A DNA stretch of 16,728 nucleotides from JADJEI01 sp035328465 (GTDB lineage Bacteria > Bacteroidota > Ignavibacteria > Ignavibacteriales > Ignavibacteriaceae), in NCBI GenBank assembly GCA_035328465.1, contig DAOLIQ010000073.1, positions 1 to 16,728 of the forward strand, written 5' to 3'. Under the pieces are notes generated by a model. The model saw nothing but the letters and a program-made list of their open reading frames with translations. It was not told the DNA's origin and searched no databases. Each line of letters starts with the position of its first letter. Position 1 is the stretch's first letter. A program made the translations under genes and the position numbers. This document shows positions 1-5,913 of the stretch, in pieces.

Positions 1-5
1 GCTAA

Positions 6-179
6 AACTGCAGGTGCAAACGGCCTGAAACTTTCCCTGAATTTAATTTTAAGGATTATAAGGTTGGTGATTTGTTTTTTAAAGAATTCAAATATGAGGA
101 TTTATTAATTTATCAAATATTACATCCCCGGGCATTCAGTGATGATTACCTGATTAAACTTTACCACAAATTAAAATGA
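6..179 (+). pseudogene. 3' end of an unidentified gene, possibly frameshifted
   Basis: An open frame with protein-like composition ends at TGA 177-179. Its tail reads IYQILHPRAFSDDYLIKLYH and then KLK. In this frame a TAA lies at 3-5 and there is no ATG, so the frame cannot be followed to the left window edge. Frame 1 of the first 23 bases (AKTAGANG) joins this frame smoothly if one base is missing in the GGCCT near 22-26. That fits a -1 frameshift or a sequence error in the C-terminal part of a longer gene. The stop overlaps the next ATG as ATGA, the arrangement of translationally coupled genes, which supports real coding. I do not recognise the family. Confidence 0.35.
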
Positions 180-337
180 TAAATCCGAATAAAATCATAA
201 ACCAAAGAATAAACTTTGAACAGCCCTTTAAACACCCACCAAAAAAAGACCATATTACTATGAACATTATCAATTCCATTTCAGTTGACAAACTAATTCA
301 TAATGATTTAACTCTCTTATCATTAGATGATAAATAA
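176..337 (+). CDS. Small hypothetical protein (53 aa), coupled to WYL regulator
   Basis: This short frame starts at ATG 176-178, overlapping the preceding TGA (ATGA). It ends at TAA 335-337, whose last A is the first base of the next ATG (TAATG). The product begins MINPNKIINQRINFEQPF and ends LTLLSLDDK. It is hydrophilic, with no signal peptide, membrane segment or cysteine. I do not recognise a family. The case for a real gene is positional: it exactly fills the gap between two frames, with overlaps at both ends typical of coupled translation, and it is in the same operon as the WYL regulator. It could be a small antitoxin-like or adaptor partner, but nothing in the sequence shows which. Confidence 0.55.
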   Translation: MINPNKIINQRINFEQPFKHPPKKDHITMNIINSISVDKLIHNDLTLLSLDDK

Positions 338-1155
338 TGAAAAGTTATACAGACGATATAAAAAGGAGATCTGAATTATTAGCTCGAGTGCTGAATGGAG
401 AAGAATTTTCCAAAGCAGATGCCGCAGATATACTCGGAGTGTCTGAAATAACAATAAACCGTTATATCCATTCTCTTCGGGAAGATGGAATAAATATCTA
501 CAGCAAAAAGAACAAGTTAATTGTTGAAGAATTTCCGACACAGTCAACGCTGGTTTCAATTGCTTCTGACTATATCCCCTTAAAACTAAATTCGGATGTC
601 TTTCATAAACAGGTTAAAGCATATAGTCAGAAGGATAAAAAGGAATTCTTTCCCAAATTAATATTAATTGCTAAGGCAGTCGATGAGGGATTAGTGATCA
701 ATCTTGTATATAAAAGATTTTATGACAATAAGACGGCTATATATGAATTACATCCTGTCAGGCTTATAAATAATGAATTAAACTGGATTCTGCAGGGTGT
801 TAAAAAGGGGGAAGATGAGATTAAATCGTTTTATTTAAGCAGAATCAAGAAATTAAAATTAACTGATAACAAATTTCGAAAGCTTCCTCTTTATCAAAAG
901 AAAAAAGGAATAATGGAGATTGAATTAAAATTTGATCCAAGGGTGCGGGATGAAATATTGGATAAGATTTGGTTTGAATTCTTTGAGCTTGAGGAGGCGG
1001 ATAATTTTATAATTCTAAAAACTAAACAACCTATAACCAATAAACTTGCTTCCTGGTGCATAAGCTGGTGGGATTCAATTGAAATTCTAAAACCTGTAGA
1101 ATTAAAGAAATACATAAGTGAGATGATCGAAGATTACAAATCAAAAAATCAATGA
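337..1155 (+). CDS. WYL-domain HTH transcriptional regulator
   Basis: A predicted DNA-binding regulator of 272 aa. Residues 10-64 form a winged helix-turn-helix of the HTH_11/DeoR type (SKADAADILGVSEITINRYI is the helix-turn-helix core). Residues about 110-178 are a WYL domain: ELHPVRLINNELNWILQGV followed by a charged loop and SFYLSRIKKLKL, with NWI in place of the name-giving WYL. Residues about 192-266 match the C-terminal WCX extension. WYL proteins sense nucleic acids or nucleotides, and many control phage-defence loci (BrxR and CapW are known examples). The start ATG overlaps the upstream stop (TAATG), so translation is probably coupled to the 53-aa ORF. A DUF429 gene follows after 10 bases, suggesting one operon. 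What it regulates here is unknown. Confidence 0.85.
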   Translation: MKSYTDDIKRRSELLARVLNGEEFSKADAADILGVSEITINRYIHSLREDGINIYSKKNKLIVEEFPTQSTLVSIASDYIPLKLNSDVFHKQVKAYSQKDKKEFFPKLILIAKAVDEGLVINLVYKRFYDNKTAIYELHPVRLINNELNWILQGVKKGEDEIKSFYLSRIKKLKLTDNKFRKLPLYQKKKGIMEIELKFDPRVRDEILDKIWFEFFELEEADNFIILKTKQPITNKLASWCISWWDSIEILKPVELKKYISEMIEDYKSKNQ

Positions 1156-1165
1156 AAAATTATTT

Positions 1166-1876
1166 ATGAAATATATTGGCATTGATGGGTGCAAATCTGG
1201 TTGGTTCTATGTGAGCTTGGATGAAAATGATAAATTTTCTTTTGGGGTAATATCAGATATATCAGAGATTAAGAATGAAATCAATAACGCCGAACAAGCC
1301 CTGATCGATATTCCTATCGGGCTGCGAGAAACTGATACAAGAGAAAGACTCTGTGATTTGGAAGCTCGAAAAGTTTTAGGACCACGTCGATCGAGTGTTT
1401 TCCCGCCGCCTTCAAGACTAGCTCTAGTATTTGATGATTATAACCAAGCTAGTCAAATTAATTTTCAATGCACAGGCAGAAGATTAAGTAAACAAAGTTT
1501 TGCTATTATGAAAAAGATAAATGAGGTAGATGAGTTTATTCGAAATTTTGGGATGCAAAATAAAATCAGGGAAATGCATCCTGAGATTTGTTTCTGGGCG
1601 TTGAATGGAAATAGACCGATGGAGTACAACAAGAAAAAAGTGAAAGGAATCAGAGAAAGAACTTTATTATTGAAACAGCAATATGACAGAACAGAAGAAT
1701 TAATATCAGATGCTAAAAAGAGTTTCTTAAGAAAAGACCTGGCGATAGATGATATAATTGATGCAATTGTGGGTGCTGTAAGTTTAAAGTACTGTATAAA
1801 TTTTTGGCAGTTGCCAAATGAACCAGAGACTGATGACAAAGGATTGAAAATGGAAATTGTTTATCCAGCTATTTAA
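1166..1876 (+). CDS. DUF429 family protein (predicted RNase H-fold nuclease)
   Basis: The 236-aa product matches DUF429 (COG4923), a family with a predicted RNase H-like fold and no settled function. Recognisable blocks are KYIGIDGCKSGWF (acidic D7), ALIDIPIGL (D48), GPRRSSVFPPPSR around 72-84, the TGRRLSKQSFAI block around 103-114, REMHPEICFWALNG (E140) and DLAIDDIIDAIVGA (D195, D196, D199). The conserved acidic residues fit a metal-dependent active site. Length is normal for the family. It follows the WYL gene by 10 bases with no strong Shine-Dalgarno, so it is probably co-transcribed. A nuclease beside a WYL regulator suggests a small defence module, but that role is inferred. Confidence 0.8.
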   Translation: MKYIGIDGCKSGWFYVSLDENDKFSFGVISDISEIKNEINNAEQALIDIPIGLRETDTRERLCDLEARKVLGPRRSSVFPPPSRLALVFDDYNQASQINFQCTGRRLSKQSFAIMKKINEVDEFIRNFGMQNKIREMHPEICFWALNGNRPMEYNKKKVKGIRERTLLLKQQYDRTEELISDAKKSFLRKDLAIDDIIDAIVGAVSLKYCINFWQLPNEPETDDKGLKMEIVYPAI

Positions 1877-1994
1877 TTATTATTGTCAGAATAATCTTGC
1901 TGGGTCCCATCGGGTCCTCTGCATACCCCCTCATTGACAACCAGATCTACTTCAAACTCATTCTTAGGTTTTTCTTATTCCCCAAAGAAAATCG

Positions 1995-2025
1995 GGTTTC
2001 TAATATTTTTTTATTTTCAAAATTT
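1995..2025 (+). terminator. Weak putative terminator after the WYL-DUF429 operon
   Basis: AGAAA, a 6-base spacer ATCGGG and TTTCT form a short stem, followed by a T-rich run (ATTTTTTTATTTT). The stem is only 5 bp and AT-rich, so this is a tentative exit for the + strand operon. Confidence 0.25.
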
Positions 2026-2075
2026 TCAAGCTAAAGGAGAATTATTTATTTTCATTTTTTAATTCATAGAGTGCT

Positions 2076-2106
2076 ATTAAAAATGCCGGACATTACATCC
2101 GGCATA
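2076..2106 (-). terminator. Terminator of the minus-strand amidoligase cassette
   Basis: A perfect 8-bp stem, ATGCCGGA (2083-2090) and TCCGGCAT (2098-2105), with a 7-base loop. Read on the minus strand it is followed directly by TTTTTAA. It lies 28 bases past the stop of the last cassette gene, so it fits a rho-independent terminator for that operon. Confidence 0.8.
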
Positions 2107-2133
2107 ACTATTTTACCTAAGGAATAATCTTTT

Positions 2134-2307
2134 TCAGTTTAGTGAAAATTGATTTTTTTTTGACTCAGTAGTAAACAAGTCAATTACAGGTTCTTCACCC
2201 TTCTTGCGGTTATCAAGATTAACAATTATCACCTTGATATCAGTAGCCTTGGTGACGATATCAGTAATTTTTCCGTTTTCAATTATCAGATATATTTCTT
2301 CCTGCAT
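2134..2307 (-). CDS. Small hypothetical protein (57 aa)
   Basis: A 57-aa frame begins at ATG 2307-2305 and ends at TGA 2136-2134. A Shine-Dalgarno-like AAGGGG precedes the start at a normal distance. The product (MQEEIYLIIENGKITDIVTK, then ATDIKVIIVNLDNRKKGEEP and a polar tail) alternates beta-strand-like hydrophobic stretches with charged turns, as in a small beta-rich fold. It has no cysteines or membrane segment. It starts 11 bases after the OB-fold gene stop and is the last gene before the terminator, so it belongs to the operon. A second ATG at 2312 is in a different, quickly closed frame. I do not recognise the family with confidence. Small proteins of this type are common in phage and plasmid cassettes. 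Confidence 0.7.
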   Translation of the reverse strand: MQEEIYLIIENGKITDIVTKATDIKVIIVNLDNRKKGEEPVIDLFTTESKKNQFSLN

Positions 2308-2318
2308 TGCATACCCCT

Positions 2319-2783
2319 TTAATTAAATCCATTAGGAGTAATTTTACTTCTGGCTATAAACAGAGTTACGGCGAGAGATTTTGCATCCATAAGACCACCG
2401 AGTTCATTTTGTATACGAACAGCATCTCTGCAAGAGTTTAGCATTAGGTTGTAATAATTATCATCAATGTTTTTCCTGCTTGCATTCTCTGGACTATCAA
2501 CGCTGTTTTGCAAAACTTTCAGATCAAACGTGGTTACGATTTTGCTTCCTTTCTGCTCAGCTTTTTTACAGATTTCAACTTTATCACCTTTGCGAAGATC
2601 TTTCAGTTTCTCGTGAACTTCCTTATCTGGAAAGAAACTGTATTCTTGTCCGTTTCCATTTCGCACATTATAGAGATAGTATTCTCCGAACCTTGATGTA
2701 CCTATTAACGGCTGATCCTGAAGGATCTCTATTTTAACTGGCCGATTTAAGTCCAGCTCTAATTTGGGTTTCTTCTCCGACAT
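2319..2783 (-). CDS. OB-fold-like protein, possible single-strand DNA binder
   Basis: 154 aa. Residues about 14-91 read as a five-stranded beta region: RPVKIEILQDQPLIGTS, EYYLYNVRNGNGQEYSFF, the LRKGDKVEICKKAEQKGSKI block and TTFDLKVLQ. This pattern resembles an OB fold. The C-terminal part (about 108-146) is helical (NYYNLMLNSCRDAVRIQNEL, then DAKSLAVTLFIARS). OB-fold proteins of this kind in phage and mobile cassettes often bind single-stranded DNA, but I see no decisive signature. The ATG at 2783 has GAGGAAG just upstream and lies inside the Gam-like gene, giving a 50-base overlap. There is no later methionine suitable as a start, so the overlap is probably real and the two genes are tightly coupled. 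Confidence 0.65.
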   Translation of the reverse strand: MSEKKPKLELDLNRPVKIEILQDQPLIGTSRFGEYYLYNVRNGNGQEYSFFPDKEVHEKLKDLRKGDKVEICKKAEQKGSKIVTTFDLKVLQNSVDSPENASRKNIDDNYYNLMLNSCRDAVRIQNELGGLMDAKSLAVTLFIARSKITPNGFN

Positions 2784-3279
2784 TTTCTTCCTCTTTGTTT
2801 AGTGAATAGTTAAACTCAATCTGACCTTCGATAATCTTAACTCCTTGTGGCGTAGGTCTCGTCTTTATATAATTCTTGATAGCTAAGAGATTTGGCTTTA
2901 CCTGCTCTGGTATCACACTCAACCATTCTTTACGTGCATTTTTCAAGAACAACTCCAGGTCTTCAATTTCAACTCGATCTGGCTTTTTGTGCATTTTCAA
3001 TGTTCCATTGCACAGGGATATTGTTTTATCTCCTCGCTCACGAATGTATGCTTCAAGCTTCATCTCAAGCCATTTTATTCTTTCCTGGATCTGAGAGTTC
3101 TTAGAAAGAATGAAGTTTCGAATCATCGTGCATTCCTTCTCAGCTTCCTGAAAGTTATGCTCGATCTCAGACTGAAATTTTTTTATTGCAAGCAGCATAA
3201 GATCATAACTTGCCTCAGTCTGTTCCAGTTCTTTTGCTTCTACTTCTTTCAGAAGCTCATCCATAAAGTTTATTTCCAA
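2734..3279 (-). CDS. Gam-like / Gp157-like host-nuclease inhibitor family protein
   Basis: A 181-aa protein whose residues about 10-85 are a long charged helix or coiled coil. It is followed by KTISLCNGTLKMHKKPDRVE (85-104), a pattern seen in Mu Gam-like and siphovirus Gp157-like proteins (a helix, then a beta hairpin with K/R-x-P). PQGVKIIEGQIEFNYSL near 144-160 is another late beta segment seen in such proteins. Mu Gam binds DNA ends and protects them from exonucleases. The role here is inferred from family resemblance. The start is a TTG: AAAGGAG sits 7 bases upstream of it, while the first in-frame ATG (M6) lacks a well-placed Shine-Dalgarno. The gene overlaps the tiny ORF upstream by about 10 bases and the OB-fold gene downstream by 50 bases. 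Confidence 0.6.
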   Translation of the reverse strand: MEINFMDELLKEVEAKELEQTEASYDLMLLAIKKFQSEIEHNFQEAEKECTMIRNFILSKNSQIQERIKWLEMKLEAYIRERGDKTISLCNGTLKMHKKPDRVEIEDLELFLKNARKEWLSVIPEQVKPNLLAIKNYIKTRPTPQGVKIIEGQIEFNYSLNKEEENVGEETQIRAGLKSAS

Positions 3280-3389
3280 AATCTTACTCCTTTAAATCTT
3301 TTAGTTATGATTACAATTACTATCTCAATTGCAATTCTACCTACGGTCTTAGCTGTTTCTTTTAACCAGTGTTTTCTTCCTGAGTGCAT
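3270..3389 (-). CDS. Tiny ORF with hydrophobic helix (39 aa)
   Basis: The frame starts at ATG 3389-3387 and ends at TAA 3272-3270. AAAGGA sits about 8 bases before this ATG. Two further in-frame ATGs (3408-3413) are possible earlier starts, giving 47 aa. The product has a basic N-terminus (MHSGRKHWLKETAK), a hydrophobic stretch TVGRIAIEIVIVIITKRF, and a basic tail ending VRFWK. That layout fits a small membrane-associated or amphipathic helix. It overlaps the preceding tiny ORF in another frame and the TTG start of the Gam-like gene. Supported by ribosome-site spacing and gap filling only; the family is unknown. Confidence 0.45.
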   Translation of the reverse strand: MHSGRKHWLKETAKTVGRIAIEIVIVIITKRFKGVRFWK

Positions 3390-3492
3390 TTTTTCGTTTT
3401 CCTTTCTCATCATTTCCAAGTTCTTCTTTAAGTATTTCAATTATTGATTCTGTTATCTTCATTGCGATTCGTATCATTTTTTTGCTTTCCAT
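3349..3492 (-). CDS. Tiny ORF with amphipathic helix (47 aa)
   Basis: ATG 3492-3490 follows GAAAGGAAAG at short distance and the frame ends at TAA 3351-3349. The product begins MESKKMIRIAMKITESIIEI and continues with a very basic tail (KGKRKNALRKKTLVKRNS). The first 25 residues could form an amphipathic helix and the tail could contact nucleic acid. It begins inside the 3' end of the ribbon-helix-helix-like gene in another frame, and overlaps the 39-aa ORF downstream. No family recognised. It may instead be chance reading of an overlapping region, though it bridges a gap in an otherwise gapless operon. Confidence 0.4.
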   Translation of the reverse strand: MESKKMIRIAMKITESIIEILKEELGNDEKGKRKNALRKKTLVKRNS

Positions 3493-3625
3493 TTTCTTTC
3501 CTTTCTAAATATTCTTCTACTGCCTCGTTAACTAATTTTGTCATTGGTTTCTTTGGTTTACTTGAATGCTTAAGCAGGTAAAGTTCTCTTACAAGTTCTG
3601 GTTTTATCTTTGGACTATATGACAT
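3437..3625 (-). CDS. Small ribbon-helix-helix-like DNA-binding protein (62 aa)
   Basis: The product begins MSYSPKIKPELVRELYLLKH, then has MTKLVNEAVEEYLERKEN and a polar, Asn-rich tail. Short strand, helix (about 8-20) and helix (about 27-42) fit the ribbon-helix-helix pattern of small plasmid and phage regulators, although a divergent helical adaptor is also possible. The start is set by a perfect AGGAGG six bases before ATG 3625-3623. A start five codons earlier would place AGGAGG inside the gene. This choice makes the start overlap the last 11 bases of the glutamine amidotransferase gene, a coupled arrangement. A possible role is binding the 11-bp repeats at 5914-6056 upstream of this operon, which is inference. 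Confidence 0.6.
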   Translation of the reverse strand: MSYSPKIKPELVRELYLLKHSSKPKKPMTKLVNEAVEEYLERKENGKQKNDTNRNEDNRINN

Positions 3626-4514
3626 AAAGATCCTCCTCATTTATCCCCATTCCGCATACTTCACATTTATTGAACAGCTTTCCATCGTGGTAAGTAGTTT
3701 GACAGAAGCACCAGGGGCATTCAATCATTATTTCGTCGAAATCTGATGCTGCCGGATATTGAAATCTTCGATCAAACCATCTGCTTTTTGATGGATAATA
3801 TTTCTGGTATGATTCAACACCATCTTTATTTATTATCAGCGTATAGTTGTTCTGCATCTCATAGAAGTGGAAGTCCTTTTCTCCCAGGTTAAATCCTCTC
3901 TGAGTAACTGATTCTATGTACAGTGATTGCTGCATTATTTCTCTTTCACTACAGAAGTAAAGAATATCGTTCTTTGAATCGTAATAAAGATCAATAGGAT
4001 TGTCTTTCTTTATGAGAATGAGTTTATCGGGATCATTTTTATCTATAAGTGCAACAGCAAAACTTCCTTCCACTTTATCAAATAGCCGCTTCATTTTATC
4101 GCCTTTAACTCTTACAGATAGAAGGTGAAGTATAGACTCTGAATCTACCTCAGCGTCTCTCTGCTTCTTACCGAATATCTCTTTATCATTATAAATGATA
4201 CCGTTGTGAACAATAGCTATCCCATTTTTCGAGAAGAGTGGATGATTGTTTGCATTATTTTTTTCTGATCCCTGAGTTTTCATCCTGGTATGTAAAATCA
4301 TACAGGAGGGAAGAGTAAGTCCTTTCCAGTCATCAGTCTTTATAAATTCCGAGGATTTGATTGCATCTTTTTTTACAACGAGATTGTCATCCTTAACAAA
4401 TGCAAAACCCGAAGCATCTCTTCCCCGGGTCTCAAGTAAACTGAACATAGTTGTTATTTTTTCTTTGTTGGGTGTAGTCTTCCCAAAGGAATAGTAACCC
4501 ATTATTCCACACAT
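3615..4514 (-). CDS. Class II glutamine amidotransferase with C-terminal zinc ribbon
   Basis: 299 aa. The N-terminus MCGIMGYYSF places the catalytic cysteine at position 2, as in Ntn-type class II amidotransferases, which release ammonia from glutamine. Family blocks follow: LETRGRDASGFAFV (29-40), ILHTRMKTQGS (73-83), NNHPLF (89-94), IVHNGIIYND (101-110) and the VDSESILHLL block (123-132). After the glutaminase domain there is no sugar-isomerase or synthetase domain. Instead residues about 255-299 hold a zinc ribbon: CPWCFC (C266, C269, C271) and CEVCG (C284, C287). GGAG lies 6 bases before the ATG. Two genes upstream is an amidoligase, so the natural reading is that this enzyme feeds ammonia or an amide-transfer step to that ligase. 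Glutaminase identity is strong; the partner is inferred. Confidence 0.88.
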   Translation of the reverse strand: MCGIMGYYSFGKTTPNKEKITTMFSLLETRGRDASGFAFVKDDNLVVKKDAIKSSEFIKTDDWKGLTLPSCMILHTRMKTQGSEKNNANNHPLFSKNGIAIVHNGIIYNDKEIFGKKQRDAEVDSESILHLLSVRVKGDKMKRLFDKVEGSFAVALIDKNDPDKLILIKKDNPIDLYYDSKNDILYFCSEREIMQQSLYIESVTQRGFNLGEKDFHFYEMQNNYTLIINKDGVESYQKYYPSKSRWFDRRFQYPAASDFDEIMIECPWCFCQTTYHDGKLFNKCEVCGMGINEEDLYVI

Positions 4515-4559
4515 ATTAAACTCCGTGTTAATTGTTATTAAGTTTTGGGGGGTAGGTAG

Positions 4560-5159
4560 TTAAGCAGAAACCAAATCTTGAACAGTTGTAATCTGTTTAA
4601 TCAGTTCGATTATTTCTTTCTGATAGTTCTTTCGAAGTGTTAATGATATTCCAAGTCTGTTGCATCCGGGACTGGATAAAACTATTGCTTTGATATCATT
4701 AAGCTGAACGAAGGTTTGAACTTTTTCAAACAGATCAGCACTTGTGCTGATTTGATATTCATCTCTATCAACAAGACCAAATACATAAATGGGATTATCA
4801 ACTAATCCAACTTTGTCTTTGATTGTTCTCAGGAGAATATCTTTAGCATTGATGAAGATTGGTCTTCTTGTTTCGACTTTACCTTGCAGCCAGCTTCTTG
4901 AAAGTTTTACTACAAGTTCACGATCACTATCTGATACATCAGGATTATCTGGGGCATCGTCATCATAGTTATCTTCGTAGCAATCATTACAGTATGGATC
5001 TCCTTCGTCATTATAATGTGCTGATTCACGATATATCACACCATCACACCTGCAGCAATAGTTGAACATATTGTCGAAACAGTCTTCGCAGTAAGGTTCT
5101 TCAAAAGCCCAGCGAACCTGATTGTCATCAAGTTCATCTTCGCAGTTATGACAATGCAT
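4560..5159 (-). CDS. Double zinc-finger (LIM-like) protein
   Basis: 199 aa from ATG 5159-5157, whose A is also the last base of the amidoligase stop (TGATG overlap). A start eight codons further upstream is possible but would overlap the amidoligase by 25 bases. Four CxxC pairs occupy residues 3-60: C3/C6, C24/C27, C35/C38 and C57/C60, with spacers of 17, 7 and 18. This fits two consecutive treble-clef or LIM-like zinc units. An acidic linker (about 61-80) leads to a C-terminal domain of about 115 residues with alternating strands and helices (PIYVFGLVDRDEYQIS, DIKAIVLSSPGCNRLGISLT). I do not recognise that domain. Placement between the amidoligase and glutaminase suggests a scaffold or substrate-binding role, which is inference. 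Confidence 0.75.
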   Translation of the reverse strand: MHCHNCEDELDDNQVRWAFEEPYCEDCFDNMFNYCCRCDGVIYRESAHYNDEGDPYCNDCYEDNYDDDAPDNPDVSDSDRELVVKLSRSWLQGKVETRRPIFINAKDILLRTIKDKVGLVDNPIYVFGLVDRDEYQISTSADLFEKVQTFVQLNDIKAIVLSSPGCNRLGISLTLRKNYQKEIIELIKQITTVQDLVSA

Positions 5160-5872
5160 CAGGCAGCCCTCCTTAATCCCCAATTGGGAAGAATATCAAC
5201 ATTCCAGTTTAATCGTTTTCCAAGAAGTGTATCAAGTTCCTTCAGTCCTTCTCTGCAATCTTCTGGGATAGTATGGAGTGAATGTTTGAGTGATTTAAGA
5301 AATGTGCAACTGTGTTGCCTGTTCTTAAGTGCATTGAAATCAACTTTGTCTTCAAGAACTCCAACAACGGTAAGTTTTGATAAGGTGAAATGAACTAATG
5401 TAACTGAAGGTGAAAGAAGAAACGAACCCGGTGTGCGATATTCAAAACCATAACTCTTTCGTCTGTAAGCGCCTTTCTTTCCGTAGCCAGAACGTTCTCT
5501 TTTTTGTCTCTGCATCTTATCATCAATACAATTACTTAGTGAACCAAGAACAATATCCAATCCTTCTATAATATCAGGAATTGGATCGATAGAGAAATGT
5601 GTGTGACCTCCAATTGAATAATCATTAACATAGTGCCCAGAAATAAATTCAAGATCAGGTGCTTTATCGTGACCGTAATCTAATATCTGATAGATCTTAG
5701 ATGTTAGATCAACAGGATTCTCAGAAAAGCCAGGACGGATCTCAGCTGTACTTTCGCAGCCGTCAAGACCGAATGAAGAATTTGATTTGAAAAAATTATG
5801 AGCAGGAACAAACTGACCGTTACGATGACAGATCAACTCAGGATCAGCCCCCAGAGTAAAAGAAGAAGACAT
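5159..5872 (-). CDS. PhiEco32-type COOH-NH2 ligase (amidoligase)
   Basis: 237 aa resembling the phage phiEco32-like COOH-NH2 ligase type 2 family, a glutamine-synthetase-fold group of ATP-dependent carboxyl-amine ligases. Visible blocks are FTLGADPELI (E12), STAEIRPGFS (E44, R46), SIGGHTHFSIDP (88-98) and SYGFEYRTPGSFLLSP (about 140-155, E144 and R146). Conserved Glu/Arg/His sites of this kind bind metal and ATP in the fold. Family members are predicted to join a peptide or small-molecule carboxylate to an amine. Length is close to that expected. GGAG lies 7 bases before the ATG, and it is the first gene of the minus-strand operon, directly behind the 11-bp repeat array. The substrate is not predictable from sequence. 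Confidence 0.8.
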   Translation of the reverse strand: MSSSFTLGADPELICHRNGQFVPAHNFFKSNSSFGLDGCESTAEIRPGFSENPVDLTSKIYQILDYGHDKAPDLEFISGHYVNDYSIGGHTHFSIDPIPDIIEGLDIVLGSLSNCIDDKMQRQKRERSGYGKKGAYRRKSYGFEYRTPGSFLLSPSVTLVHFTLSKLTVVGVLEDKVDFNALKNRQHSCTFLKSLKHSLHTIPEDCREGLKELDTLLGKRLNWNVDILPNWGLRRAA

Positions 5873-5913
5873 AGTAACACTCCTAATTAGTTAGTATTAC
5901 TATTCTTATACCC

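Noticed and set aside
1465..1839. A 124-aa open frame on the minus strand inside the DUF429 gene.
   Set aside because: It lies wholly opposite a recognised gene, is rich in Ser, Ile and Phe as antisense frames of AT-rich genes are, and has no ribosome site.
1905..1920. GGGTCC occurs twice four bases apart (GGGTCCCATCGGGTCC) near the end of the first operon and could be an attachment site.
   Set aside because: The repeat is only six bases, no matching copy is seen elsewhere in the window and no integrase is encoded here.
2989..3447. A 152-aa plus-strand frame opposite the Gam-like gene and tiny ORFs.
   Set aside because: Its composition (Phe, Leu, Ser and Cys rich) is that of an antisense shadow, and it crosses several well-supported minus-strand genes.
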